From SIG307 sp045596385 (GTDB lineage Bacteria > Bacillota > Clostridia > Lachnospirales > Lachnospiraceae), in assembly GCA_045596385.1 (NCBI GenBank), contig JAZOCC010000008.1:93008-157007 (forward strand): 64,000 nt of DNA, given 5' to 3'. Under the pieces are notes generated by a model. That model had not been told where the DNA came from and made no database searches. It saw only the letters and a list, made by a program, of their open reading frames with translations. Positions 50,672-59,588 of this stretch are shown one piece after another (the first letter of the stretch is position 1; each line of letters begins with the position of its first letter). The translations under genes were made by a program, and so were the position numbers.

Positions 50672-50920
50672 ATGGAGCGTATGATTCCCATCGGGTTCGG
50701 CAATATGGTAAATGCCGCGAAGATTATCGGTGTGGTAAAGCCGGAAGCGTCTCCGGTGCGCCGGATGGTGCAGAACGCGAAGGATGCGGAGCGTTGTCTT
50801 GACGCTACTTGCGGACGAAAGTGTAAGTCCGTTATCGTGACGGAGAACGGCATGATTGTGTTGTCGGCGTTACTGCCGGAGACCATAGCGGGTCGTGTCA
50901 ACGAGCGAATGGAGCAGTAG
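50672..50920 (+). CDS. remA: RemA/DUF370 extracellular matrix regulator
   Basis: An 82-residue DUF370 protein related to Bacillus RemA, a DNA-binding oligomer that activates matrix and osmoprotection genes. IPIGFGNMVNAAKIIGVVKP is a clear match to the RemA start; VIVTENGMIVLSAL also fits. The ribosome site is ACGGAGCG. It lies between yloC and rpoZ; the guanylate kinase gene often found after remA is missing here. Confidence 0.92.
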   Translation: MERMIPIGFGNMVNAAKIIGVVKPEASPVRRMVQNAKDAERCLDATCGRKCKSVIVTENGMIVLSALLPETIAGRVNERMEQ

Positions 50921-50965
50921 AATAGGCGTTAGCCTGAAAATAGAGTTATGGAAGGAGAACTAAGT

Positions 50966-51205
50966 ATGTTACATCCGTCTTATGCAGATTTAATGCAGGT
51001 TTTAAACAGTGAGGTTGAGCCGGGAGAGGCACCGGTGGTTAACAGCCGTTATTCCGTAGTACTTGCTACGGCAAAGAGAGCACGTCAGATTATTTCCGGT
51101 GCACAGCCGTATGCAGAAGCAAAGTGTAACAAGCCGCTTTCCGTTGCGGTAGAGGAAGTATATCAGGGAAAAGTAAAAATCGTGGGAGACGAAGAGGAAG
51201 AATAA
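50966..51205 (+). CDS. rpoZ: RNA polymerase omega subunit
   Basis: A 79-residue omega subunit that stabilises beta-prime. Family features are LHPSYADLMQVLNSEVEPGE and SRYSVVLATAKRARQI (the MR2-like core), followed by KPLSVAVEEVYQGKVKI and an acidic tail. The start is ATG 50966, placed correctly after GAAGGAG; an ATG at 50948 lies upstream of that ribosome site. lepB starts 7 bp after the stop. Confidence 0.92.
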   Translation: MLHPSYADLMQVLNSEVEPGEAPVVNSRYSVVLATAKRARQIISGAQPYAEAKCNKPLSVAVEEVYQGKVKIVGDEEEE

Positions 51206-51212
51206 TATTACT

Positions 51213-51749
51213 ATGAAGAAAAAAGTCATTGTAGAGACGGTAGTCTTACTTGCTGTTTCTGCGTTGTTGTTGTTCGGTGTTCCGCGGTTTTTGATGGAGC
51301 GTGTCATTGTGGACGGTCCGTCCATGGAGAGCACATTACAGGACGGTGACAATATACTGGTGGAGAAAGTTTCCCGTTATTTCGGCGCATTGGACCGGTT
51401 CGATACGGTGGTCTTTTATCCGAATGAGGAAGCAAAGGAGAATAACGGCCGGTATTATGTAAAGCGTATTATCGGGTTGCCGGGAGAGACTGTGCGCATC
51501 GAGGGAGACACGATATTTATTGACGATGCGCCTCTTACGGAAAAGTACGGTTCCACGCAGATGGGAGCACCGGGGATTGCAAAGAACGGAGTGACACTGG
51601 GAGAGGACGAGTATTTTGTGCTGGGAGATAACCGTTCCATCAGCAAGGATAGTCGTTCGGAATCCGTGGGCGTTGTGCCTCTTTCCCGTATCGGAGGAAA
51701 GATGATCTTACGGATTTTTCCACTCAGTAAATTCGGAACTGCAAAGTAA
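51213..51749 (+). CDS. lepB: Signal peptidase I
   Basis: A 178-residue type I signal peptidase, anchored by one N-terminal helix (about 5-25). Catalytic Ser is in DGPSMESTL and catalytic Lys in YYVKRIIGLPGE. The box GDNRSISKDSR is conserved. It removes signal peptides from secreted proteins outside the membrane. The stop of rpoZ is 7 bp upstream, so translation is coupled. It is the last gene of the operon; no strong terminator was seen before the gap promoter. Confidence 0.95.
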   Translation: MKKKVIVETVVLLAVSALLLFGVPRFLMERVIVDGPSMESTLQDGDNILVEKVSRYFGALDRFDTVVFYPNEEAKENNGRYYVKRIIGLPGETVRIEGDTIFIDDAPLTEKYGSTQMGAPGIAKNGVTLGEDEYFVLGDNRSISKDSRSESVGVVPLSRIGGKMILRIFPLSKFGTAK

Positions 51750-51772
51750 TCATAAATTTTTTAAAATAGTAC

Positions 51773-51801
51773 TTGATATTTTTGGACATATTAGGTAAAA
51801 T
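51773..51801 (+). promoter_or_regulatory. Promoter of gap
   Basis: TTGATA (51773-51778), 17-bp spacer, TAAAAT (51796-51801). A second possible -35, TTGACA (51846-51851), with a TAATAAT about 18 bp on, lies closer to the gene. Confidence 0.7.
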
Positions 51802-51905
51802 ATGAAATGGTTCGTTAGGGTAGGTCATTTTGGGTGTCAACCTGATTGACAAAAAAATGACAAGCCTTTTAATAATGAAAAACATTTTACAGGAGGACAT
51901 TTAAA

Positions 51906-52922
51906 ATGGCAGTAAAAGTAGCAATTAACGGCTTTGGTCGTATCGGACGTCTTGCATTCAGACAGATGTTCGGAGCAGAGGGTTACGAGATCGTTGCAAT
52001 CAACGACTTAACCAGCCCGAAGATGTTAGCACACTTGTTAAAGTACGATACCGCACAGGGCAGATACGCTCTCGGCGATACCGTAGTAGCAGGTGAGGAT
52101 TCCATCACCGTTGATGGCAAGACCATCAAGATTTATGCAGAGAAGGACGCAGCAAACCTTCCGTGGGGTGAGATCGGTGTAGACGTAGTTCTTGAGTGTA
52201 CCGGTTTCTACTGCTCCAAGGAGAAGTCCATGGCTCATATCAATGCAGGTGCAAAGAAGGTTGTTATTTCTGCTCCGGCTGGTAACGATCTCCCGACCGT
52301 TGTATTCAGCGTAAACGAGAACACCTTAAAGGCTGAGGATAACATCATTTCCGCTGCTTCTTGTACCACCAACTGTTTAGCTCCGATGGCTAAGGCATTA
52401 AATGACTACGCTCCGATTCAGAGCGGTATCATGAGCACCATTCACGCTTACACCGGCGACCAGATGATTCTTGACGGTCCGCACAGAAAGGGTGACTTAA
52501 GAAGAGCTCGTGCAGGCGCTGCAAACATCGTTCCGAACAGCACCGGTGCAGCAAAGGCAATCGGCCTTGTAATTCCGGAGTTAAACGGCAAGCTTATCGG
52601 CTCTGCTCAGAGAGTTCCGGTTCCGACCGGTTCCACCACCATCCTTGTTGCAGTTGTTAAGGGCAAGGACGTTACCAAGGAAGGCATCAACGCAGCTATG
52701 AAGGCAGCTTCTTCCGCATCCTTCGGTTACACCGAGGAAGAGCTTGTTTCCTCCGATATCGTTGGTATCACCTACGGTTCCCTTTTCGATGCTACCCAGA
52801 CCATGGTTAGCAAGCTCGACGAGGATACCTATCAGGTACAGGTTGTTTCCTGGTACGACAACGAGAACTCCTACACCAGCCAGATGGTTAGAACCATTAA
52901 GTATTTCGCTGAGTTGGCATAA
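51906..52922 (+). CDS. gap: Glyceraldehyde-3-phosphate dehydrogenase
   Basis: A 338-residue glycolytic NAD-dependent dehydrogenase. The Rossmann start is VAINGFGRIGRLAF. The catalytic Cys lies in SAASCTTNCLAP (about 152), with the catalytic His in STIHAYTGDQ. C-terminal WYDNENSYTSQMVRTI is conserved. Length is normal. AGGAGG precedes the ATG. Codon use is strongly biased, implying high expression. A terminator and structured element separate it from pgk. Confidence 0.98.
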   Translation: MAVKVAINGFGRIGRLAFRQMFGAEGYEIVAINDLTSPKMLAHLLKYDTAQGRYALGDTVVAGEDSITVDGKTIKIYAEKDAANLPWGEIGVDVVLECTGFYCSKEKSMAHINAGAKKVVISAPAGNDLPTVVFSVNENTLKAEDNIISAASCTTNCLAPMAKALNDYAPIQSGIMSTIHAYTGDQMILDGPHRKGDLRRARAGAANIVPNSTGAAKAIGLVIPELNGKLIGSAQRVPVPTGSTTILVAVVKGKDVTKEGINAAMKAASSASFGYTEEELVSSDIVGITYGSLFDATQTMVSKLDEDTYQVQVVSWYDNENSYTSQMVRTIKYFAELA

Positions 52923-52960
52923 TATTTGCTTTGACGAGTTCTTAAATAACTTTGATCCAA

Positions 52961-52996
52961 GCGGGTCCGGTCTTGATTTGGACCGGACTCGTTTTT
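52961..52996 (+). terminator. gap terminator
   Basis: Stem GGGTCCGGTC (52963-52972) with GACCGGACTC (52981-52990), followed by GTTTTT. Confidence 0.85.
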
Positions 52997-52999
52997 CGA

Positions 53000-53123
53000 G
53001 TTGACAAAGTGAGCATGGAGTCCTTTCGGAAGCTTGCTTCCGAGAAAGGTACGATATGCGAGCGCGTCCGCGACCGAGCGGCTATGCCGCGAGGTGAGGA
53101 CAAGGTGCGAAGCACCGGTCAAC
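53000..53123 (+). repeat. Structured leader element, copy 2 (pgk leader)
   Basis: A 124-nt relative of 42042-42178. The outer stem GTTGAC (53000-53005) pairs with GTCAAC (53118-53123). The conserved CAAAGTGAGCATGGA follows. Hairpin 1 is CCTTTCGGAAG (53022-53032), CTTG loop, CTTCCGAGAAAGG (53037-53049). The conserved ATGCGAGCGCG is followed by CGACCGA. Hairpin 2 is GCGGC-TAT-GCCGC (53078-53090). Hairpin 3 is GGTGC-GAA-GCACC (53104-53116). It ends 40 nt before the pgk start. Confidence 0.85.
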
Positions 53124-53163
53124 GATGAATGCTTAAATTTTTTACTTTGAAAGGAGATTCATC

Positions 53164-54357
53164 ATGTTAAACAAGAAGTCTGTTGATGATATCAATGTAA
53201 AGGGCAAAAGAGTGTTGGTTCGTTGTGATTTCAACGTACCGTTAAAGGATGGTCAGATTACCGACGATACCCGTCTGGTAGCAGCTCTTCCGACTCTTAA
53301 GAAGTTAATCAATGACGGCGGCAAGTTAATTCTTTGCTCCCACCTCGGTAAGCCGAAGGGAGAGCCGAAGCCGGAGTTATCCCTTGCACCGGTAGCAGTA
53401 GCTTTAACCAAGCTTCTCGGTCAGGAAGTTAAGTTTGCAGCAGATGCAACCGTAGTTGGCGACAACGCTAAGGCAGCTGTAGCAGCTATGAAGGATGGCG
53501 ATGTTGTTCTTTTAGAGAATACCCGTTACAGAGCAGAAGAGACCAAGAACGGAGAGGCTTTCTCCAAGGAGCTTGCTTCCCTTTGTGACGTTTTCGTAAA
53601 CGATGCATTCGGTACCGCTCACAGAGCACACTGCTCCAACGTTGGTGTAACCGAGTATGTTGATACCGCAGTAGTTGGTTACTTAATGCAGAAGGAAATC
53701 GACTTCCTCGGAAATGCAGTAAACAATCCGGTTCGTCCGTTTGTTGCAATCCTTGGCGGTTCTAAGGTTTCCTCCAAGATTTCCGTTATCAACAATCTCC
53801 TTGATAAGGTAGATACCTTAATCATCGGTGGTGGTATGGCTTATACCTTCATGAAGGCTATGGGCGAAGAAGTAGGTAATTCCTTACTTGAGGCTGATTA
53901 CCTTGACTACGCAAAGGAAATGATGGCAAAGGCTGAGAAGAACGGTGTTAAGTTGTTAATCCCGGTTGATACCGTTGTTGCTAAGGAGTTCTCCAACGAT
54001 GTTCCGTTCCGTACCGTAGGCCGTGGCGAGATCGCAGCAGACGAGGAAGGTCTTGATATCGGTGAGAAGACCCGTGAGCTTTACGCAGATGCTATCAAGA
54101 ATGCAAAGACCGTTGTTTGGAACGGACCGATGGGCGTATTCGAAATGTCCAACTTTGCAAAGGGTACTATTGCTGTAGCTGAGGCTCTTGCAAACATCGA
54201 TGCTACCACCATTATCGGTGGCGGTGATTCCGCAGCAGCTGTTAACCAGCTCGGTTACGGTGACAAGATGTCCCACATCTCCACCGGTGGCGGCGCTTCC
54301 TTAGAGTTCCTTGAGGGTAAGGAGCTTCCGGGCGTTGCAGCAGCAAACGATAAGTAA
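53164..54357 (+). CDS. pgk: Phosphoglycerate kinase
   Basis: A 397-residue glycolytic kinase transferring phosphate from 1,3-bisphosphoglycerate to ADP. Motifs are VLVRCDFNVPLKDG (substrate-binding), LCSHLGKPKGEPK, LLENTRYRAEE, LGGSKVSSKI, and the nucleotide site IIGGGDSAAAVNQ with STGGGASLEFLEG. Length is standard. The ribosome site GAAAGGAG lies just after the structured leader element. It lies between gap and tpiA with the same codon bias. Confidence 0.98.
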   Translation: MLNKKSVDDINVKGKRVLVRCDFNVPLKDGQITDDTRLVAALPTLKKLINDGGKLILCSHLGKPKGEPKPELSLAPVAVALTKLLGQEVKFAADATVVGDNAKAAVAAMKDGDVVLLENTRYRAEETKNGEAFSKELASLCDVFVNDAFGTAHRAHCSNVGVTEYVDTAVVGYLMQKEIDFLGNAVNNPVRPFVAILGGSKVSSKISVINNLLDKVDTLIIGGGMAYTFMKAMGEEVGNSLLEADYLDYAKEMMAKAEKNGVKLLIPVDTVVAKEFSNDVPFRTVGRGEIAADEEGLDIGEKTRELYADAIKNAKTVVWNGPMGVFEMSNFAKGTIAVAEALANIDATTIIGGGDSAAAVNQLGYGDKMSHISTGGGASLEFLEGKELPGVAAANDK

Positions 54358-54440
54358 GACTTGTTTTAGAGTGAATTATGCCGGGTGCGGATGTGCTCAT
54401 TCGCATCCGGTAAGTTTGTTATATAAGAAAGGGTACAATT

Positions 54441-55187
54441 ATGCGTAAGAAGATTATTGCAGGAAACTGGAAAATGAATAAGACTCCGAGCGAGACCGTT
54501 AAGTTAATCGAGGAGTTAAAGCCGCTCGTAAAGAACGACGAAGTTGACGTTGTATTCTGCGTACCGGCAATCTCTCTTATCCCGGCTCTTGAGGCTGCAA
54601 AGGGAACCAACATCGAAATCGGTGCAGAGAACATGTTCTACGAAGAGTCCGGCGCTTACACCGGTGAAATCGCTCCGAACATGCTTACTGACATCGGCGT
54701 TAAGTACGTAATCATCGGTCATTCCGAGAGACGTGAGTACTTCGCAGAGACCGACGAGACCGTGAATAAGAAGGTTCTTAAGGCTTTCGAGCACGGTATC
54801 ACCCCGATCATCTGCTGCGGTGAGTCCCTCACTCAGAGAGAGCAGGGCATCACCATCGATTGGATTCGTATGCAGATTAAGATTGCGTTCTTAAACGTAA
54901 CCGCAGAGCAGGCAAAGACCGCTGTAATCGCGTACGAGCCGATTTGGGCTATCGGTACCGGTAAGGTTGCTACCACCGAGCAGGCAGAGGAAGTATGTGC
55001 AGCAATTCGTGCTTGCATCGCTGAAATTTACGATGCAGCTACCGCTGACGCAATCCGCATCCAGTACGGCGGCAGCGTATCCGCAGCAAGCGCTCCGGAG
55101 TTGTTTGCTCAGGCAAACATCGACGGTGGTTTGGTTGGCGGCGCAAGCTTAAAGCCGGACTTCGGTAAGATTGTAAATTATAAGTAA
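54441..55187 (+). CDS. tpiA: Triosephosphate isomerase
   Basis: A 248-residue isomerase. The start KIIAGNWKMNKTPSE carries the catalytic Lys, YVIIGHSERREYF the catalytic His, and AYEPIWAIGTGKVAT the catalytic Glu (about 167). The phosphate-binding QYGGSVSAASAPELF is present. Length is standard. It follows pgk after 83 bp containing a hairpin (CCGGGTGCGGATG/CGCATCCGG), so it could be transcribed with or separately from pgk. Confidence 0.98.
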   Translation: MRKKIIAGNWKMNKTPSETVKLIEELKPLVKNDEVDVVFCVPAISLIPALEAAKGTNIEIGAENMFYEESGAYTGEIAPNMLTDIGVKYVIIGHSERREYFAETDETVNKKVLKAFEHGITPIICCGESLTQREQGITIDWIRMQIKIAFLNVTAEQAKTAVIAYEPIWAIGTGKVATTEQAEEVCAAIRACIAEIYDAATADAIRIQYGGSVSAASAPELFAQANIDGGLVGGASLKPDFGKIVNYK

Positions 55188-55202
55188 GATAAATCGCTAT
55201 GC

Positions 55203-55236
55203 AAAAGGAGGGACGTTTGTCTCTCCTTTTGTTTTA
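55203..55236 (+). terminator. tpiA terminator
   Basis: Stem AAAAGGAG (55203-55210) with CTCCTTTT (55223-55230), then GTTTTAT. The 240 bp after it hold no gene that I can support. Confidence 0.85.
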
Positions 55237-55407
55237 TGGGAAATATCATGCGGAGAGACAAACTGCTTCCTTAGAAGGGGGCGATTTATCTGTAAGAATA
55301 AGGAGACTATTGATAGAATCTATGACAGAGCAGAGGGGGAGAGGGCACAAGAAACAGAAGAAAGTATCCACTCCCCTCCCGGTTGAGTACTCTAACGTAC
55401 GCAGTTA

Positions 55408-55457
55408 TTGAATGTCCGTAAAAAATGCGGTATGATACAACCATCAGCTGATACAAC
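55408..55457 (+). promoter_or_regulatory. Promoter of the HTH-TPR gene with a direct-repeat operator
   Basis: TTGAAT (55408-55413), 17-bp spacer, TATGAT (55431-55436). The 9-mer TGATACAAC occurs twice, at 55433-55441 and 55449-55457, 16 bp apart and over the start region; it is a candidate autoregulatory site. Confidence 0.65.
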
Positions 55458-55477
55458 AATTACGGAGGATTAAAGAT

Positions 55478-56509
55478 ATGGATTTTAATTTGGGAAGTGT
55501 GATTAAGAGATTGCGTACCGAGCAGGGAGTAACCCAGGATGCGTTGGCAGAGTATTTGGGGATTTCTTATCAGGCAGTAAGTAAGTGGGAGACGGGGACA
55601 ACGTTACCGGACATTGCGTTGCTTCCGAAGTTGGCAGTTTTTTTCGGTGTCAGAATCGATGAACTGTTTTCCGTGAATCATGAGGATGAACTGGAGCGGA
55701 TTGATGCCATGTTACAGCGTGAGACCATGACCGATCAGAATTATGTGTATGCAAAGCGCATCTTAGACGGTATCCTGCGGGAAAGTCCGAAGAATGTGGA
55801 AGTGATGAAGCGTTATGCAAAAGTGTATCTGGCAAAGACCAACGCGGATATGATTACGGCCGGAAAAATGCTGGAGCAGGCAATGGAACTGGCTCCGCTG
55901 GATGAAGAAGTATACGGGTTATATCGCAGCGTCCGGGGCGGCAGCGAGTATAAGCAGCACAGTGACAATGACTGGTTCATTCGTGTGTGCGAGCCTTATG
56001 CAAGAAAGTATCCGCAGAACATCGGATTGTATCGTATGCTAATTGAGGCAATGGTTAGTAAGAAGTATTTTGACCGGGCAGAGGAGTTGCTTGGTGCGGT
56101 AAAGTTTACAGGCGAAAATAAGTACATGAAGGAGGTGTTCCTTGGAGATATTGCTCTTGCAAGGGGGGATGCGGCAAAGGCGAAGAAAATCTGGAATATC
56201 GTTCCGAAGACGGATTGGCTGGGACAGTATGAGGCAGGGGAACGCTTTAATCGTCTCAACGAGTACGACAGAGCAATCGAATGTTTCAATCATGCATACG
56301 ATGCACAGACTGCACCGCGCAAGATGGACATGATGTACTCTTTAGCGTTCCTTTACAAGAAATTGGGCCGTTTTGCGGAAGCAAAGAAGGAATGGGAGCG
56401 TATTATTGAGGGCCTTATTTCCGACTACGGAATGGACGAAGAGAGTAACGACATTGCTTGGGCAAAGGATGAGATTGCGCAGTTAGAGAAGTTATTGGGG
56501 GAAAAGTAG
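55478..56509 (+). CDS. Xre-family regulator with TPR-like C-terminal region
   Basis: A 343-residue protein. The N-terminal Cro/C1 helix-turn-helix (about 7-62) has VTQDALAEYLGISYQAVSKW. A helical repeat region of TPR type (about 85-340) includes ERAEEL-like and YDRAIECFNHAYDAQTAPRK segments. Such architecture is common in Firmicutes regulators that respond to a peptide or partner protein; none is encoded next to it. The ATG follows TACGGAGG. It is monocistronic, with a clear promoter and terminator. Confidence 0.87.
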   Translation: MDFNLGSVIKRLRTEQGVTQDALAEYLGISYQAVSKWETGTTLPDIALLPKLAVFFGVRIDELFSVNHEDELERIDAMLQRETMTDQNYVYAKRILDGILRESPKNVEVMKRYAKVYLAKTNADMITAGKMLEQAMELAPLDEEVYGLYRSVRGGSEYKQHSDNDWFIRVCEPYARKYPQNIGLYRMLIEAMVSKKYFDRAEELLGAVKFTGENKYMKEVFLGDIALARGDAAKAKKIWNIVPKTDWLGQYEAGERFNRLNEYDRAIECFNHAYDAQTAPRKMDMMYSLAFLYKKLGRFAEAKKEWERIIEGLISDYGMDEESNDIAWAKDEIAQLEKLLGEK

Positions 56510-56527
56510 AAGAAAAGCCGAAGAGAG

Positions 56528-56565
56528 GGAAACACGGTAAAGATGCTGTGTTTCCTTTTCTTTTG
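56528..56565 (+). terminator. Terminator after the HTH-TPR gene
   Basis: Stem GGAAACAC (56528-56535) with GTGTTTCC (56548-56555), then TTTTCTTTT. Confidence 0.9.
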
Positions 56566-56576
56566 TACAAATTTCC

Positions 56577-56605
56577 TTGCTTTTCCATGCTATAAGAAAT
56601 ATAAT
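56577..56605 (+). promoter_or_regulatory. Promoter of the DUF4003-like gene
   Basis: TTGCTT (56577-56582), 17-bp spacer, TATAAT (56600-56605). Confidence 0.75.
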
Positions 56606-56651
56606 AAAATTATGTTTTACAGAAAACAAGAGATAAGAAGGGGGACCCATT

Positions 56652-57632
56652 ATGAGGGATGAAGTAAGAAGACGTTGTGAATTGTTAATTCAAAACAGGG
56701 ATACGATGAATGAGGCATTTAAGTGGGGAAACAGTTTGCTTAATCTGTCCGCTGCGTATATGATTACAGAAAAGGAAAAACGTGCGGATGTTGCGAAATT
56801 GAAGCAGTGCAAGGATTTGATCAAAGAAAAGACAAGTACCTTTTCAAACTTCAAGGGTAATGCACTTTGTCCGGTGACGGCAATGCTGGCGGTAAATACG
56901 AATGCGGAAACGTATCTTGCGGACGGAATGCGGGTTCACGAGAAGATGAAGGCAAAGCTTCGGGATTCTGCCTATCTTCCGATGGTGGCTATGTCCGTTG
57001 CACGTTTGGTGCCGTTAGAAAGACAGGAAGAGGTTGTTACAAAAACAAAAGAGATTTATGATTGGATTAAGAAGGAGCATCCGTTTTTGACCTCTGCGGA
57101 GGACAGTTCCTTTTGTGTGCTTCTGGCATTGTCGGAGAAGAGTGTGGAGGAACTGGTGACGGAGGCAGAAGCATGCTATCGCTTTTTGACGGAGCATACC
57201 CGTTATCCGAAGAATTCCGTACAGTCCTTAAGTCATGTGTTGACATTATATGACGGGGCGGCGGAAGAAAAATGCGAAAAGGTTATGGAGCTGTATGAAA
57301 CACTGAAGGCATGCGGCTTAAAGTACGGAACCGGTTATGAATTGCCGATGCTTGGTATTTTGGCAATGACGAGTGATAATTATGAAGTACTGGCGGAGGA
57401 GCTTGCGGAAGTGAGTACCTGGTTATCGAAGCAGAAGGGCTTTGGTTTCTGGGGCTATGTTACAGTAAAACAGAGACTGATGTTTGCGGGAATGTTATTG
57501 CAGGAGCAGAACGAAGTGTCCGAGACAGCGTTGATTCAGAGTTCCATTGCAACCGTGATAGCACAGCAGGCAGCAATGCTTGCTGTTATGTCGGCAAGTA
57601 CGGCAGCAGCAACATCAGCAGCGAATTCATAA
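56652..57632 (+). CDS. DUF4003-like protein of unknown function
   Basis: A 326-residue, mostly helical soluble protein. Start MRDEVRRRCELLIQNRDTMN, FKGNALCPVTAMLAVN and AYLPMVAMSVARLVPLER recall DUF4003 proteins of Firmicutes; no biochemical role is known to me for them. The C-terminal 40 residues are rich in Ala and Ser (AAMLAVMSASTAAATSAANS). The ribosome site is AAGGGGGACC. The GH5 gene follows after 18 bp and may be co-transcribed. Confidence 0.75.
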   Translation: MRDEVRRRCELLIQNRDTMNEAFKWGNSLLNLSAAYMITEKEKRADVAKLKQCKDLIKEKTSTFSNFKGNALCPVTAMLAVNTNAETYLADGMRVHEKMKAKLRDSAYLPMVAMSVARLVPLERQEEVVTKTKEIYDWIKKEHPFLTSAEDSSFCVLLALSEKSVEELVTEAEACYRFLTEHTRYPKNSVQSLSHVLTLYDGAAEEKCEKVMELYETLKACGLKYGTGYELPMLGILAMTSDNYEVLAEELAEVSTWLSKQKGFGFWGYVTVKQRLMFAGMLLQEQNEVSETALIQSSIATVIAQQAAMLAVMSASTAAATSAANS

Positions 57633-57650
57633 GAAAAGGAAGTGCAAGCA

Positions 57651-59504
57651 ATGAAGCTGAAGAAGATTTGGAAATACCTTGCGACGGGATTGGCGCTTCT
57701 TTGTATCGGTGTACTCATCGGTATCTTAATCGGTATGCCCATCGGAGAGACAAAGGGGAGACGTGCGGCGGAAAAAGCCTATCAGCGTCAGGAGCAGGAT
57801 GTGCCCGGAGTGACAGAGGGGATACAGCCAACAGAGGCACCGGAAGAGGGAGAGCCAACGAAATCACCGGAGACAGAGGCACAGCCTACCCAAGGAGTGA
57901 CTCCGACGAAAACACCGGAGGGAGAGATATTGCCGACAGAAGGAGCGTCACCTACAGAAGTACCGGGGGAGAATCCGGAAGAGACGCCGGTGCCGGATGT
58001 ACCGACTCCGACGGAAGATCCTGATGTAACCGAGGGACCGGAGGCTACAACTACCCCGGAAGCAACCGATGTTCCGGAGGTAACGACAGCGCCGGGAACG
58101 ACAACGACTCCGAAGCCGACCACAACACCGAAGCCGACAGCCAGGCCGACCAATATTCCGACGGCAAAGGGTGAGAACGGCTACTACGGAAGACTTCATG
58201 TGGAAGGAACTTATCTTGCGGATAAGGATGATAAATTGGTGCAGCTTCGCGGTGTCAGTACCCACGGTCTCGGTTGGTTTCCGCAGTATGTAAACGAGGC
58301 GGCCATCCGTCAGTTTAACGAGGAGTGGGGCTGTAATGTATTCCGCTTGGCCATGTATACGGCGGAGGGTGCCGGTTACTGTACCAACGGTGATGACCAG
58401 AAGGAAAAGCTGAAGGACCTGGTACACAAGGGTGTAGAAGCGGCCATTGCAGAAGATATGTATGTCATTATCGACTGGCATATATTGCAGGATAATGACC
58501 CAAATAAATATAAGGACGAGGCAAAGAAGTTCTTTGAGGAGATGGCAAAGACCTATAAGGACGATCCGCATGTGATTTATGAGATTTGTAACGAACCGAA
58601 CGGCGGAACCACCTGGAGTATGATTAAAAAGTACGCGCTGGAAGTGATTCCGGTGATTCGTAAATATGCACCGAATGCAATTATTATCGTGGGCACTCCG
58701 ACCTGGTCTCAGGATGTGGATATCGCGGCAAACGATCCGATTACGGAGTACGATAATGTCATGTATGCACTGCATTTCTATGCGTCTACCCATACGGATT
58801 CTTTACGAAATAAGTGTAAGACCGCAGTGAAAAAGGGCTTGCCGATTTTCGTGACGGAGTACGGCATTTGTGAAGCCTCCGGTAACGGTGTGATTAACGA
58901 GAAGCAGGCAAATCTTTGGATTGAGATGTTGGACGGTTATGGTATCAGCCATGTGATGTGGAATCTGGCCAACAAAAACGAAAGCTCCTCTATGATTGCG
59001 GCAGGTAATACCAAGGTGAACGGCTTTACGGAAAAGGACCTGTCCAAGAGTGGTAAGTGGTTTGTCAACATGCTGAAGGATGCCGGTGTAGGCATCGGTT
59101 CCGCACTGTCCGGTACAACAGAAGCAGGACAGGGAGATGATACTGCGTGGTCCGGAGATTCTTCCGGCGGCAATCCTCAGGCGGTGACTACGGAGGATGT
59201 GGAAAAGCTTGTAACGGCCGGGGACGGAGTGGTATACTTTGTCACCAATAGCTGGTATACGGATGGCGGTGTCGGTGTACAGTTGACCTTGAACATAGAA
59301 AACAACACGGATAAGAATGTGACCGGTTGGGAACGGAAGCTGACTGTAAAGAGCGGCGCAGAGGTATCGGTGGAGCAGTTCTGGAATTGTTCCGTGAGCG
59401 TAAAAGGAAATGTGATTACGGTAACTCCTGCGGACTATAACAAGAATATCGTTGCAGGCGGCAGTGTGGGAGATGTGGGAATTATTCTGAATGTGGAAGA
59501 ATAA
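57651..59504 (+). CDS. Membrane-anchored GH5 endoglucanase with Thr/Pro linker and C-terminal CBM2-like module
   Basis: A 617-residue cellulase-like enzyme. An uncleaved-looking N-terminal signal anchor (about 6-32) has no obvious AxA site. A long Pro/Thr/Glu linker runs from about 45 to 170 (TTPKPTTTPKPTARPT). The GH5 domain (about 180-490) has acid/base E315 in YEICNEPNG and nucleophile E403 in VTEYGIC. A C-terminal beta-sandwich (about 535-617; NVTGWERKLTV, VEQFWNCSVSVKGN) resembles CBM2. Predicted role: beta-1,4-glucan hydrolysis at the cell surface. The start is ATG 57651 after AAGGAAG; GTG 57642 is also in frame. Confidence 0.92.
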   Translation: MKLKKIWKYLATGLALLCIGVLIGILIGMPIGETKGRRAAEKAYQRQEQDVPGVTEGIQPTEAPEEGEPTKSPETEAQPTQGVTPTKTPEGEILPTEGASPTEVPGENPEETPVPDVPTPTEDPDVTEGPEATTTPEATDVPEVTTAPGTTTTPKPTTTPKPTARPTNIPTAKGENGYYGRLHVEGTYLADKDDKLVQLRGVSTHGLGWFPQYVNEAAIRQFNEEWGCNVFRLAMYTAEGAGYCTNGDDQKEKLKDLVHKGVEAAIAEDMYVIIDWHILQDNDPNKYKDEAKKFFEEMAKTYKDDPHVIYEICNEPNGGTTWSMIKKYALEVIPVIRKYAPNAIIIVGTPTWSQDVDIAANDPITEYDNVMYALHFYASTHTDSLRNKCKTAVKKGLPIFVTEYGICEASGNGVINEKQANLWIEMLDGYGISHVMWNLANKNESSSMIAAGNTKVNGFTEKDLSKSGKWFVNMLKDAGVGIGSALSGTTEAGQGDDTAWSGDSSGGNPQAVTTEDVEKLVTAGDGVVYFVTNSWYTDGGVGVQLTLNIENNTDKNVTGWERKLTVKSGAEVSVEQFWNCSVSVKGNVITVTPADYNKNIVAGGSVGDVGIILNVEE

Positions 59505-59531
59505 GCGTTAAGAAATGTTAGAAAACGAAAG

Positions 59532-59564
59532 CGGCGCAATAGTATTTGCGCCGTGGAACTTTTT
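59532..59564 (+). terminator. Terminator after the GH5 gene
   Basis: Stem CGGCGCAA (59532-59539) with TTGCGCCG (59546-59553), followed by TGGAACTTTTTAT. Confidence 0.7.
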
Positions 59565-59588
59565 ATAAAAAGAAACAGAGAGGTTTGT

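Noticed and set aside
55199..55411. 70-residue open frame after tpiA
   Set aside because: Its first codons lie inside the tpiA terminator hairpin, it has no promoter or ribosome site, and the product has no recognisable pattern.
57788..58793. Minus-strand frames with Val/Gly/Ser-rich repeats
   Set aside because: They are the antisense image of the Thr/Pro linker and catalytic domain of the GH5 gene.
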